Under the pieces are notes generated by a model. That model was not told the origin of the DNA. It worked only from the letters and a program-made list of their open reading frames with translations, and ran no database searches. The translations under genes were made by a program, and so were the position numbers. A stretch of 64,000 nt of DNA from Corynespora cassiicola (Eukaryota; Ascomycota; Dothideomycetes; Pleosporales; Corynesporascaceae), in contig JAEUWY010000006.1 in NCBI GenBank assembly GCA_022059125.1, positions 3,534,001 through 3,598,000 of the forward strand, in the 5' to 3' direction. This document shows positions 1-10,592 of this stretch, in pieces (the first letter of the stretch is position 1; the number at the start of each line of letters is the position of its first letter).

Positions 1-1
1 T

Positions 2-316
2 GACCTCACAGAAAGGATCAAAACCAAGGATGTAGAGCACGAGCGACTCAAATATCAGATAAGAAAAATTACCCAAATACTTCAGATCATGACGCGTGAT
101 AATTGTCATGCAGAGATTCTGAAGCATCCGGCTGAGAAGCAGGTAAAAGAGATCAGGAACCAACTTCAGGATCGCGATGCAAAGATTGAAGATCTCGAAA
201 GGAAGGTCCAGATAGCAGAGTATTCTCTCGAAGAGGAGAGACAGAGAAGGCAGGAGGTAAAAGATGAACTGAACAAGTACCTTGAAGAGCAGAAGGCCCT
301 GGTGGCAAGATATTGA
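2..316 (+). CDS. C-terminal part of a coiled-coil protein (partial)
   Basis: The reading frame is open from the left edge of the window to a TGA, so only the last 104 residues are visible and the start lies outside. The sequence is almost entirely charged and helical (rich in E, K, R and Q), with heptad-like spacing of I/L/V residues, for example around EIRNQLQDRDAKIEDLERKV and ending KALVARY. That is the signature of a coiled coil. No catalytic motif or membrane segment is visible, so the function is unknown. It could be the tail of a cytoskeletal, septal or nuclear scaffold protein. Confidence 0.6.
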   Translation, partial: DLTERIKTKDVEHERLKYQIRKITQILQIMTRDNCHAEILKHPAEKQVKEIRNQLQDRDAKIEDLERKVQIAEYSLEEERQRRQEVKDELNKYLEEQKALVARY

Positions 317-1373
317 GTGCTAGTTCAAGATAATATAGCTGGTAGCTATTCTCCTAGCATCGGGCCTCATTCATTACAATTTTCATATCGTATTTACTGG
401 GCTATCACCCAGCAACTACGACTACTGATTGAACTTGAAGGGGTTTGATTATTGGCTCAGTTCATGCCATTTTTTCCTGAATGAGATTTGAAGGTCGGCA
501 ATAGTCGGCTTCTTCGCACAAGCTTGACCGTAGTCGAAGCATGATCAAACGGGGCGTCATGCGTGAAAAACCTAAAGAATTCGCCAAGACAAAATTTGCT
601 CTGTACTTGAATGTAGGTTCTACTGTAGCTTAGAGACGTGAGGGACCATGTCCATGAATAAGTGAACAGTGCCCAGCGCGGCACAGGTGGTCTAGCCCTA
701 GCGGCCGTTCCACACGTCACAAATCTTCGAATGATGACTCGCAGAGTTTTAGAGTGGCAGGCCTGAGGCGCAATGGTGCCACAGCCTTGAAGTGCATGCG
801 AGCTTACTGCACCCCCTCTCCATATGGGGGCCACAGTGACTCCGCCGTAAGCAAGGCCCAATTTCGGGTTTTCGGAGGCCGAGCGAGCCACAAATCTTCC
901 TGCGCACCAAACAAAGAAAAACCATCCCGCAAACATCGCACCATCACAGTAATGCAATTGACAATTCACTATTTTTCTCGTTCTCAGTATTCCTTTGGGA
1001 TTTACTTTTCACTCTATGAGATTGGCAAGGCTGTTTCATGTTCTCCCCGCTGGGGCTGTGATCCTTGTATACGAATCCTACACCAAAAATGGCCCTACCC
1101 CTGCTGCCTAGTGTGCCGGACTCCGGTCCGTACTGCGCCCGACGGTGACTGGTCCGCATGTATGATTTGGGGAAATACCCATAACAAAGATCAACGGGGC
1201 GCAGCCATGTAGGATCGGGTACAGTTGGGCGTACATTCCCAGAGCCTTTGGCAAAACCGAAGCCCTCCCTCCCAGCCTGACGCTCACTCAACACTCGCAC
1301 TCTCGGACACGCAGACCGGCGCATCGCGCGCTTTACACTCATTCGAAACAAACAAGAGGCATAACCTTACGCG
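317..1373. other. Gene-free interval
   Basis: No convincing gene lies between the coiled-coil tail and the membrane protein gene. Overlapping open frames on both strands around 457-1351 have erratic, cysteine- and arginine-rich composition and no recognisable domain. The right part is probably the promoter and 5' leader of the next gene. Confidence 0.5.
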
Positions 1374-2161
1374 ATGGCCTACGACAGGATCCTCAAGTTG
1401 ACTGTTGTTCCGGCGATTTCGCTCTTTATCTTCTCGCTCGTAGCGACGGTGCTGACGGCGCATGCGTGGATCATCACAGACTGGCTCTCTGCACGATGGA
1501 TCCCAATCATGAAGACCGACGACGATGGTGAGCTATGGAAAGACGATGTTGTCATCGAGTATACGACACCTTCTACCGACTCTACCATTGTGTCTGGAAC
1601 ACTTGGTCTCGCTGCAGGTGTTGTCGGGTGGCTGGCCTGGGCGCATCTGCGAGCCCCTGGCCTGGATGTTGCGTATCAGAAGGTATTTTTGCAATAAACC
1701 AACAGATACAATTTATCATTCTGACATGATTGGCAGAATCGTATCGTGTTTTGGACCATAGCTTCTTGTGTGACATCAGGCGCGGTAGTAGCGTCTGCCA
1801 TCGCCTCCATCATTCTTCATTTCACCGGCAGGGGGGATGATGAGTATGGCTGCAAGTCTGGAATCTTTCGCAATAACACTGCAAGGTTCACGAACATGTG
1901 GTGCACGCGCGAGATTGCAGCGTGTGGTTTTCTCAAGGATCACGTCAATGCCGTGGAGCAGGACGGTCGGGTCTATCCTGGCATCGCATGCAGCGAAACT
2001 GTGAGTTTCCATCTTTCGAGATGTCATATTTTTTTAAAATGCTAACTTCTTTCTAGACTGCTGTGAAATGGATGCAGATCCTCCTGGCTGTTAACGCCCT
2101 CGTCCTTGGTGTAATGTTTGCATCTCAGGCACGGCAGAGGATGAGGCTGATTAAACTTTGA
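1374..2161 (+). CDS. Four-helix membrane protein, unknown function
   Basis: Three exons (1374-1682, 1737-2000, 2057-2161) join in frame to a 225-residue protein. Introns have GTATTT...TTGGCAG and GTGAGT...CTAAC...TTCTAG ends. Four hydrophobic stretches are visible: residues about 10-30 (VVPAISLFIFSLVATVLTA), 73-92 (IVSGTLGLAAGVVGWLAW), 107-128 (VFWTIASCVTSGAVVASAIA) and a last one in exon 3 (VKWMQILLAVNALVLGVMF). An extracytoplasmic-type loop with several cysteines (CKSG, MWCTRE, AACGF, IACSE) sits between helices 3 and 4. This layout resembles fungal tetraspan proteins of the SUR7/claudin or MARVEL type, but I see no diagnostic motif, so the family is not assigned. It ends with a short basic tail. 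Confidence 0.7.
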
Positions 2162-2952
2162 TCGGGTGTCTGAAGAAACTGACGACATGAAACACTCAAG
2201 TGCGAGAGTACCGGCTGAAATGAATGAGGGAATTTTAAATGAGCGGGATTGGTTTCAGGCTCTGGCTTGGTAATGGATGTTCCTTTTCTTCCGCCATTTG
2301 CGCGCGAATGCCAGCGCAGCTAGGCTGGACAAATTTGATACCCAGAATATTACTTGTAGGATATTTTATTTTATTTCTTCTTATCATATAGCAAAAGAGG
2401 GTAGCAGAGAGAATTTGAGACATCACTCATCATCCACCACATCTGATAAACGATGTCATCGCCACCTGCACATGTTTAGGTACGTGATCACCTACAGACG
2501 AGATCAGACGAGATGTTTTTTCATCGGCCAAAATTCTTATCTACTGATGGCAAGCACAATGTCAAGTTTTTCGAGCAACGGAGTCCACGAGACCCGTGTG
2601 CGTGTCATTACCGACGCGAATCCGGGCTCAACGAAGCAGAACTGAACAGGAAGAGCAAAGTACATGTCCGCATGTCCATGTACCATGATCAGTTCCGTTT
2701 CGCAAATACACGGAAAATGACTTTGGACAGGTCATGGAGCAAGCCTCGTGTGGAACAAAACGCCGAATATATGGATTCCCCGCACGCGTGGGTCCCCAAA
2801 TGGGATGGGCAACGCTAGCCCTGTTTAGGAAAGTAGATGATACCGTTGATAAACACTTGGCCGTCTCCCACTCCCTTCAACAACAACACTCCGTCTGGAC
2901 TTCAGTATACCTCAATTCCCCTCAAATCAGCCTATTTTCTTTAACTACTGGC
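2162..2952. other. Intergenic and probable 5' leader
   Basis: No supported gene. The frame of the downstream peptidase stays open back to an ATG at 2734, but the residues it would add have non-coding-like composition, so this stretch is read as promoter plus 5' UTR. Confidence 0.45.
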
Positions 2953-4668
2953 ATGATGCGGGACTCTCGTGTTCCTTTGCGCGATGTGCTTAGAGAAATG
3001 AACACCCCCACTTTCAAGACGTCCGACGCGGACATCGAGCCAATCCAAGAACGCATTCAAAGAATATCCTGGGACATCGACGACTTGGAATCATTCTACA
3101 AAGTTCGATACTCGCCGACCCGGTCTACTCGGTTGAAAGAGTACTATGACGAGGAACTCGAATCGCTGGCAAAAGCGCCCTTTGACGACTATGACCAAGA
3201 TTCGAAAGTGGACTACCTCCTCATAAAGAGCTATCTTGAGCAACGTAGCCGCCAACTGAAGCAAGATGCTGAAAAAGACCAGAAGGTCAACATCCTTCTC
3301 GGCCATCTGTTCCCAACGCGGCTGGCTGAAGTGATTGAAGCCAGGCAGCGCGTCGACGACATGGATGCGCAGGCTTCTGCAACTACCCTCAACCAGAGTA
3401 TGGAATTGATATCAGTGGTCAAAAACAGCATCTTGAGCGGAACCGAGACCGCGGAACCAACGATAGCATGGCGAGCCACAAGGACGCTTGCCGAACTGCA
3501 AGGTCACTTCCAGGAGTGGTACGATTTTTACAAGGACTATGACCCTCTCTTCACGTGGTGGATGGCAGATCCATTGCCGACGCTTTTAGCTGCACTGTCA
3601 GATTTGAGTGATACCATCAAACGCGTCATTATCAAGATCGAGCCTACAGATGAAGAGACCATCATTGGGGAACCCATCGGCCGCGCCGGAATCCTCGATG
3701 CCCTGAAATCAGAGTTTATACCATACAACCCAGAAGAGCTCATTGAGATTGGCAACAAAGAGTATGCCTGGTGCGAAGCCGAGATGATCAAGGCCTCGAC
3801 CGCCCTCGGCTTCTCGGACTGGCGCGCGGCCCTCGAGCACGTAAAGACCCTCTACGTCCCACCAGGCCAACAACCCGCCCTGGTGCGCGACCTCACCAAA
3901 GAAGCCAGCAGCTACATCAAAAAGCACGACCTCGCAACCGTGCCGCGCGTGTGCGAAGAAACGATCCAAACCTTCATGATGAGCCCCGCCCGCCAGAAGA
4001 TCAACCCCTTCTTCCTCGGTGGCGACTCCATCATTGTCTCGTACCCCACCTCGACCATGAGCCACGCCGACAAGCTCATGAGCATGCGCGGGAACAACAG
4101 ACACTTTGCCCGCGCCACCGTCTTCCACGAGATGATCCCGGGACACCACTTGCACATGCACTACATGGCGCGCGTGCGCCCGTACCGCCAGCTCTTCCAG
4201 ACGCCCTTTTGCATCGAGGGCTGGGCGTTTTACTGGGAGATGCTCCTCTGGGACTTTTCCTCCTGGCCCAAGTCCCCCGAGAATCGCATCGGGATGCTCT
4301 TCTGGCGGATGCATCGGTGCGCGCGCATCGTCTTCTCGCTCAGGTACCACCTCGGCGAGATGAGCGCGCAGGAGTGCGTGGAGCTGCTGGTCAATTGGGT
4401 GGGGCACGAGAGGGCGACGGCCGAGGGGGAGGTCAGGAGGAGCGTCATGGGGGATTATGGGCCGCTGTACCAGGCGGGGTATATGCTGGGCGGTCTGCAG
4501 ATTTATGGGCTCAGGGCGGAGGTTGTTGGGGCGGGGAGGGTGGGGGAGAAGGAGTTCCACGATAGGTTTTTGAGGGCGAATCAGATGCCAGTGGAGTTGT
4601 TTAGGGCTCTGATCACGGGGCAGGAGCTTGATAGGGATTTTGAGACCAAGTGGAGGTTCTATGATTAG
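2953..4668 (+). CDS. DUF885 zinc metallopeptidase-like protein
   Basis: A single open exon encodes about 571 residues. The key motif HEMIPGHHLHMHY lies at residues about 392-404 and is followed by CIEGWAFYWE. This HExxxGHH...EGWA pair is the hallmark of the DUF885 family, whose members are predicted or shown zinc peptidases. The two His and the Glu of the first motif, plus the later Glu, are expected to bind zinc and carry out catalysis. Start choice: ATG at 2953, followed at once by a second ATG. An in-frame ATG at 2734 would add 73 residues of low plausibility. No signal peptide or membrane helix is seen, so it is probably cytosolic. Third-position G/C usage rises sharply in the last third, but the frame stays intact. 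Substrate is unknown. Confidence 0.85.
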   Translation: MMRDSRVPLRDVLREMNTPTFKTSDADIEPIQERIQRISWDIDDLESFYKVRYSPTRSTRLKEYYDEELESLAKAPFDDYDQDSKVDYLLIKSYLEQRSRQLKQDAEKDQKVNILLGHLFPTRLAEVIEARQRVDDMDAQASATTLNQSMELISVVKNSILSGTETAEPTIAWRATRTLAELQGHFQEWYDFYKDYDPLFTWWMADPLPTLLAALSDLSDTIKRVIIKIEPTDEETIIGEPIGRAGILDALKSEFIPYNPEELIEIGNKEYAWCEAEMIKASTALGFSDWRAALEHVKTLYVPPGQQPALVRDLTKEASSYIKKHDLATVPRVCEETIQTFMMSPARQKINPFFLGGDSIIVSYPTSTMSHADKLMSMRGNNRHFARATVFHEMIPGHHLHMHYMARVRPYRQLFQTPFCIEGWAFYWEMLLWDFSSWPKSPENRIGMLFWRMHRCARIVFSLRYHLGEMSAQECVELLVNWVGHERATAEGEVRRSVMGDYGPLYQAGYMLGGLQIYGLRAEVVGAGRVGEKEFHDRFLRANQMPVELFRALITGQELDRDFETKWRFYD

Positions 4669-5907
4669 ATGGGGGGGGATCGATGGAGTAGCGCTCGCGG
4701 CGAGCATGCATAGTCGAAGCGTCGCGTGATGCCAATGTCTGGCTTCGTTGGGCGTGGTTGCACGTATCACAGTATCCAAGTCGTTCCTTGTATAGATTGA
4801 GTACAAAGATCCACGATAAGCCTGCAATGAGCTTCCTCTTCGAGTCCTGACCCCTCTTCGCGTGCTTGGTCGTAATGCGTTGCATGCACCTGAGAGGCGC
4901 GACTGGGCGGCTATTGGCTGGCGCTTAAGCACGACGCGAAACAAGACGCACACCCAGCGCCTCGCCGAAATCGTCATATATATCATCAGGCAGAGACTTG
5001 CTGAAAAAAAAGAATCTCAAAAGCTGATCTCGACCTACTTCATCATTATGGCGAGTCTCGCGGCCCTTTGGAACGGCGATCAGACCTTTGCCAAACCGAT
5101 TCTCTTTCTAGCCATCATCCTCCTTCATCAGAAAATTTTCGCAGCCGTCTTGGAGCGATTCGGTCACGAGGCGGAGTATTCAGCACCTATTGCAGTTTTG
5201 AGCGATGGGAAGATTGCTTTTGGCGGGCTGTGATGGTCTGGATGTCGTCTCTTGACTCGGCTCGCGGACGGATCGTTGAGAAGCCCGGACAGCAGGATAC
5301 CAAGCCTACATCGTTCTCGACCGTTTGATGAGCCTGCATTTGTTTTCGGAGCCGGCTGATCTCATGTTCTGGGCAGGGCTGCATCTCTGCTCTACAGGCC
5401 CGAATCGTTCTCGACTCCATTACCTGGAAATGGCTGGACCCGATTACCCTTCACGTCGCCCGAATGAGAAAGCCAAAGGCCCACAAACGACCATGTCCGA
5501 GAGATGAATACTCGGTGGAAATGTGGAAGAAGTGGAGGCCATCAGCTTGACCGCTGCGCAATCCTTGGCGACAGAGTGCAGAGTCAGCTGGCTCGAGTAG
5601 ATGTTTGGAATGCTTTGGACTGGAAAAACTTGGGCACATTTGTCCATCTAGCTCGCGGATGATTACCTCCTACAAAACGAACATGGAGCTAGCCCCATGG
5701 TGGTGATGGCGATCCCCACAATGATTGTCCAAACAGGCTAGCGCTCCATAGCCGTCCATATCGATAAGCCAGTTCCCCTAAGTAAACACAACAACATTGA
5801 ATTGCCATGTTTCATCTTAGCTTTCCTATTATAACCAAACAATCCATTGAACGCCATCTACCCCGAGCTTTGGCCTAAATCTTTGACAAGTGCCACGCCA
5901 CGTAGCC
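4669..5907. other. Intergenic interval, one doubtful small ORF
   Basis: About 1.2 kb without a firm gene. The only candidate is the 61-codon frame described separately at 5048-5233. Confidence 0.4.
5048..5233 (+). CDS. Doubtful small hydrophobic ORF
   Basis: An ATG at 5048 opens 61 codons: MASLAALWNGDQTFAKPILF, then a hydrophobic stretch (LAIILLHQKIFAAVL) and a polar end. It could be a tiny membrane peptide or chance. No intron signals, neighbours or known family support it. Listed only because the intergenic region is long and the composition looks more protein-like than the other frames here. Confidence 0.2.
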   Translation: MASLAALWNGDQTFAKPILFLAIILLHQKIFAAVLERFGHEAEYSAPIAVLSDGKIAFGGL

Positions 5908-6821
5908 ATGCCTGTCATGGACTCTGCTCCAGCCCCAATGCTTCGGCAGGTACCAAGCGCCCACGCAGCCAGGACGGGGACAATGGTGCATACCTCAACC
6001 TTGCCGCTTCTACTGATTCATTCTGACGATGTCAAGGCACTGCAACCCCCGAGGCAAAGCGGCGCCGACCCATTGTCTCGTCGAACCTCATAACGCTCAA
6101 TGTCGGCGGACGCGTCTTCCGTACCACCCGCAGCACCCTGCACGAGTCCGAATACTTCCGCAACATGTTCTCTCGCTGGGAAGACAATGCCGAAACTGAA
6201 CATGATGGTTCCCTATTCGTAGACGCCGACCCCGAAGTTTTTGCCATTCTGCTCTCGTACATGCGCCGGCCGGCGATATTTCCGCTCTTCTTCACCTCTG
6301 AAAAGGGCTTCGATCACGCACTGTACACCAAGCTCTACGCCGGGGCCGATCACTTCGGCCTCGACGAATTGTGCGAGTGGATCCGCAAGAGGAAGTATAT
6401 TGGATACAAAGAGGAGTGGCACTTGACACAGGCCACCCCTCCATATACCGAGCCTAAAGGACCAATCGCGGAACGACATATTTCGGAAAAGAATTGTCCC
6501 TTTACTGATACCGAAACCACTCCCAGGCTCCAGGCAGAATTTGACTTGCCACTACGAGAGGGCAGTCCCAATGATGAGACTTACATTTCCATCGTCAAGA
6601 ACTACTCCTTCCATGTACCGAGTAAAGGCGGTTTCAAGTGCCCTTTAGATATGGAAGGGCATGAATCATTGGGAGATTGTTCTTATCACGGCCTTGATTG
6701 CTATGAAGGGCGATTCGAAGGCAAGCCGATACAATATGAGGACCTTGGTTGGAGTATCGTCACTGTGTTCAAAGTGGTACGATACCGCCACGACGTTTGT
6801 ATCGGGAACAATGAAGTCTAA
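5908..6821 (+). CDS. BTB/POZ domain protein (KCTD/T1-like)
   Basis: The certain part runs from about 6054 to the stop. It contains NLITLNVGGRVFRTTRSTL followed by SEYFRNMFSR, LFVDADPEVFAILLSYMR and an ADHFGLDELCEWIRKRKY end. This is the order of a T1-type BTB/POZ domain, a homo- or hetero-oligomerisation fold that in many proteins links substrates to Cullin-3 ligases. The C-terminal half (about 130 residues) has no recognised domain. The frame is blocked upstream by a TGA at 6024, so a first exon is needed. The best model is ATG 5908-5949 (MPVMDSAPAPMLRQ), an intron 5950-6053 with GTACCA and CCCGAG ends, then AKRRRPIVSSNL. That first exon is an inference. Confidence 0.7.
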
Positions 6822-8291
6822 GATGGCGGTAAGGAGGACTAAAAGGATATGTGCGTAGGCTAGGGTGTGTAAATGGCACTGCAAGAACCTATTGTATCTG
6901 AGGCGTTATGTCCACGCTATCATCCAGCTCCCTGCACAGCACTGTTATGCTGCATAGGTATGCCTGATGGGATGTATTTCTGTATTATAGAAACTGATAT
7001 GGGCATTTCTTTCTAGTAAATATTGGAATGTTCACACTACTTGTCGGGCGGGACGGCTAAAAATCGTCTTGAACGCACCCTCATCTAGCTCTCACGACCA
7101 TTTGGCACATGAGAGTTGCAGCATGCAGTGTGTATAGAGCACCAAAGTACATGCAGCGTGATTGGTGCCGCAACACGAGCCCGGCCTAGATTTACACCTT
7201 TCCATCCCGAACTTTTGTCACGACGTGCTGTTCACCAGCTTATCACCCCCAGTGACAAGAGAGATTTTTGCCCGGATAATTTTCTCGAAACCATCATGTT
7301 TTCTCAAGATTAGAGCGGATATTCGTCGCTTCAATACGCATCGCGAGTCCGTCCACGACGGCCACTTCCCGCCCCATCATCCACCACACTACCCGCAGAC
7401 TTTTGAGAAGATATGATGAAAACGAACAATTACGAAATTGAGAATGCTTTATTAATCAACGACTAGCTGATTGTATCGAAGAATCAATTCGCCTGTCAAC
7501 GAGGCGCAGTTTGCGCTTCCGAAGCGTAGGTGCCGCATTGATACCGCAAAACACCAAACCACCCACCCAACACTCCAAATCTCCAAATAACCCTTCCCAC
7601 AATACCAAACCAACCCTCCCACCCCCCTTTCCTTCATCCCTTATCACAAACCCACCCCAAACCCTCCGACCAACCCTAGGCTCCCAACCCACCACCACCA
7701 CCACCCCTCACACTCAACCCCACACAACCTAGAAAAGGAACCCCTACCCTTTGGCCCTAATCTTTGTTTGCGCCGCCACCTCCGCTCCGCCCCGTCCCTC
7801 CTCTCCTCTCCGCCAACACCCGCCCGCCCGCCCGCCCATCCGCTCCCCTCCGATACCGGCTCATCCGACGCCTCACCCCAACCCTGAGGCCAGCGCCAAC
7901 TCTCTCCGCCCACGCACGCATCCGCACGCCAACCCAGCCAGCCAGCCAGCCAGCGGGCCGTCCCGCACGCACGCACGCATCTCGGGGCAGACGGCAGAAT
8001 ACAGCAAGGCAAAGCGAAGCGCGTTTCTTAGGAGAATGCTTGGGGGGGAAATGCTTGGGGGGGGACGTAGGGCTGGGCTTGGGCTGGGCTGGGCTTATCG
8101 CGATTGCGTGCTTGGACGCGGACACTTTTGGGATGGATGGCGGCTGGGCGGTGCCAACGCTGGGCGAGGGCGGGAGCGAGACTTGGGGAGGGGGTTGGCA
8201 TGCTTGATGGGACGGCGGGTCGTGGGGATGGGGATGCGATGGCAGGATGGGGGAGGAAGAAGGGGTACACGCAGGCAAGTAGACTCAGAGC

Positions 8292-8309
8292 GATGATGAT
8301 GATGATGAT
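8292..8309 (+). repeat. (GAT)6 microsatellite
   Basis: Six perfect GAT units, in a cluster of other simple repeats in gene-free DNA. Confidence 0.9.
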
Positions 8310-8330
8310 AAGAACGAACGATTGATTGAT

Positions 8331-8360
8331 TGCGACGCGAGGCGACGCGAGGCGACGCGA
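8331..8360 (+). repeat. Three tandem copies of a 10-base unit
   Basis: Unit GGCGACGCGA, three copies (first copy with T for the leading G). It lies between the GAT run and CATCC/CCCAT runs. Confidence 0.9.
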
Positions 8361-8569
8361 CATGTCAGGCAAACATGGAGGTATCTTCGCGTCCCATCTA
8401 TCCATCCATCCAAAAAAAGATATCATCAACACATATCCCATCCCATCCCATCCCAGAAAAAAAAAGGGTCCATCAGCATTAACATTACATACGACACCCC
8501 CCCACCAATCAAAGCGTAATTTTTTGCGATTTTCATGTTTGGTATGCAGCAGCGAGTACGAGTGCGCGC

Positions 8570-10592
8570 CTAGGCAGCGGTCGACTCCCTGCGCTCAACG
8601 CTGTGCCTGCGATCGCGGCCGGCATACGTCGAGTCGGGCAGCATATTCATGATATCCTCCTTCTTATCCGTGGGGCGCTGGTGGAACCAGAACAGCACGC
8701 CGCCGACAAACGCCAGCACGGCGACCAAGCCATAGTTCCAGACGAGCAGCGGGTCCTCGGACAGGGCGACGAGGGCCTGGCCGATGGCGTTGGAAAAGGC
8801 CGACATGAAGTGCCAGTACGAGGTGACGAGCGAGCGCATGTTCTTGGGCGCCTTTGTGAAGGCGTACTCGAGGCCGGTGATGGAGGTGAAGATCTCGGAG
8901 AAGCCGACGAGGACGTAGGGCACGGTTTGCACCCAGACGTTGATGGGGGCGGGGTCGTCGCACGAGTTCATCTCGTCGCCGCAGGGGCCGAGCTTGTAGA
9001 TGTAGTATTGGATGACGGTGGCCGAGACCATGGCGAGAGAGGCGAGCATGAAGCCAAAGGCGATGCGCTTGATGGGCGTGAAGCGGATGCCGGCCTTGCG
9101 GAGCGCGGGGTACAGGAAGTTGTCGACGATGGGGATGAAGATGACCAGGGAGATGGGGTTGAGGTTGGTGATCAAGTCGTTGGGCACGCCGTTGAGGGTC
9201 AGGGTGGCGGCCTGCGACGTCAGGTTGTTGTTCATCTGGTTGTAGGAGAGCCCTGTTTTGCGCCGTCAGTCACGGGTGGTTGGGTTTGGAAAGGGCACGG
9301 GACGGAAGAAACTCACAGTAGAGAGGAATCCAGGTGAAGCAGGAGCAGGCGCGAAGACCACGGGCAACCTGGTCGACCCAGGCGTCGTCAAAGTGCATCC
9401 ATCCAGGCTTGCGGTCACCGAGGCGCGAAGGCTTGACGTCCTCCCAGAAGGCATCGGCCTTGAAGTTGCGGCGGGTCTGGGCAGGGTTGATGCTCCACTT
9501 GCCCTTTTGCGCGAGCGTCCACAGCTTGAAGGCGCGCACCAGGACGGAGCCGGTGGGCGGGTTCTTGTGGTACTTGTTGCGGCAGAACCAGAGCACAATG
9601 GGGCAGCAGCAGAAGAGGATGGTGGGCAGCAAAAAGGCGCACCAGAAGCCAATGTACCTCTCGACGTAGACCATGGAGATTTGGCCGGTGAGCGAGCCAA
9701 TGTTGATGAACATGTAAAAGTACAGGAAGATACGCGACAGGGTGATGTTGGGGTCCGAGATTACGCGCTCGCCCGTCTTGGGGTCCTTGATGACACGCGG
9801 CTTGGACTGGCGGTACTGCTCAGCGATCAAAGGCGAGATGTTGGACTTGAAGGCACCGGTCCCGAAGCCCAGGATGATGACACCGAGGATGAAGGGCGCA
9901 ATGGCCTTGCCCGAGGCCAGCACGGTGGGCAGGGCCGAGACGATGAGCAGGATGTGGCCGACGATGGAGAAGGCAATGGCGATGAAGATGGTGTTGAAGC
10001 GGCCCAGGTACTCGTCGGCGATGATGGCACCGATGATGGGCGTGGTGTAGGCCCAGAAGGAGTTGAAGGTACCGATACCCGTCGAGGCACGCTGGCCCAT
10101 GTCGAGGGCACCGGGCTGGCCCTCTTTCGACGAGTCAGCGCCCGTCGACGAGCCCGGAGGCAGCGGGTGCTGGATGAAGTTGGTGTCTGCATGGCGAGGC
10201 GCGTGTTAGTGGGGATGCTAGAGGCGTGTGCTAGGGCTAGGGCGAGATATGCGAGCAGCTCGCGCGAACAAGTGGGGGCGCAACGTACACAGCACCTGGC
10301 AACCGTAGTAACCGAATCGCTCGCACAGCTCGACGAAGGCGATGGTAAAGGCGGTCCAGGGGATCTTGCCCGAGACACGGGGCAGCGTGGCCATGTCCTC
10401 CTCAGTAGGCTCCTCGCCCTCCAGGTCGGCCTCGAACTCGGGGACTGGGCGGCCATTGGCGAAGGAGTCGCTGGTGCTCGAGCGGTTGACCTGCAGGGCG
10501 GCCTTTTCGTCGGCCTCGTACATGGGCGTGGCCACCTTGGGCTCGTGGCTCATGGCCATGTCGGCCGCGTTCTGGGCGGCAGCTGCAGACAT
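8570..10592 (-). CDS. POT/PTR2-family di/tripeptide:proton symporter
   Basis: Three exons on the minus strand (10592-10289, 10186-9317, 9252-8570) join to 618 residues. Junctions are supported by consensus splice sites and by the restored family motifs: ELCERFGYYG with TNFIQHPLPPG across intron 1, and IPLYWLSYNQMNNNLTSQ across intron 2. The PTR signature FYMFINIGSL is present in exon 2, and about 12 hydrophobic helices can be counted. Members import di- and tripeptides with protons across the plasma membrane. The N-terminus (about 80 residues, acidic, Ser/Thr-rich) and the C-terminus (DRRHSVERRESTAA) are polar, as in Ptr2. Close to the secreted dipeptidyl-peptidase V gene on the same strand, which fits a role in uptake of released dipeptides. 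Confidence 0.95.

Larger units (their letters stand above)
6822..8569. other. Gene-free, microsatellite-rich interval
   Basis: No coding signal. From about 7540 the + strand is strongly C/A rich, then C/G rich with CCCG, GCCA and GCAC tetranucleotide runs (7820-7980), then a G-rich block (8038-8095), GAT repeats, a 10-base tandem repeat and CCATCC/CCCAT runs to 8460. The long open frames on both strands (about 7644-8441) are by-products of this biased composition. The right edge should include the 3' UTR of the minus-strand transporter. Confidence 0.6.

Noticed and set aside
754..1212. 152-codon frame on the + strand
   Set aside because: Cys/Arg/His-rich, overlapped by similar frames on the other strand; no domain or splice context.
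3771..4565. 264-codon frame on the + strand
   Set aside because: Alternate frame within the DUF885 gene with Arg/Pro/Ala composition typical of shifted frames.
3709..4986. 425-codon open frame on the - strand
   Set aside because: Shadow of the DUF885 gene caused by strong third-position GC bias; Pro/Leu/His-rich with no recognisable fold.
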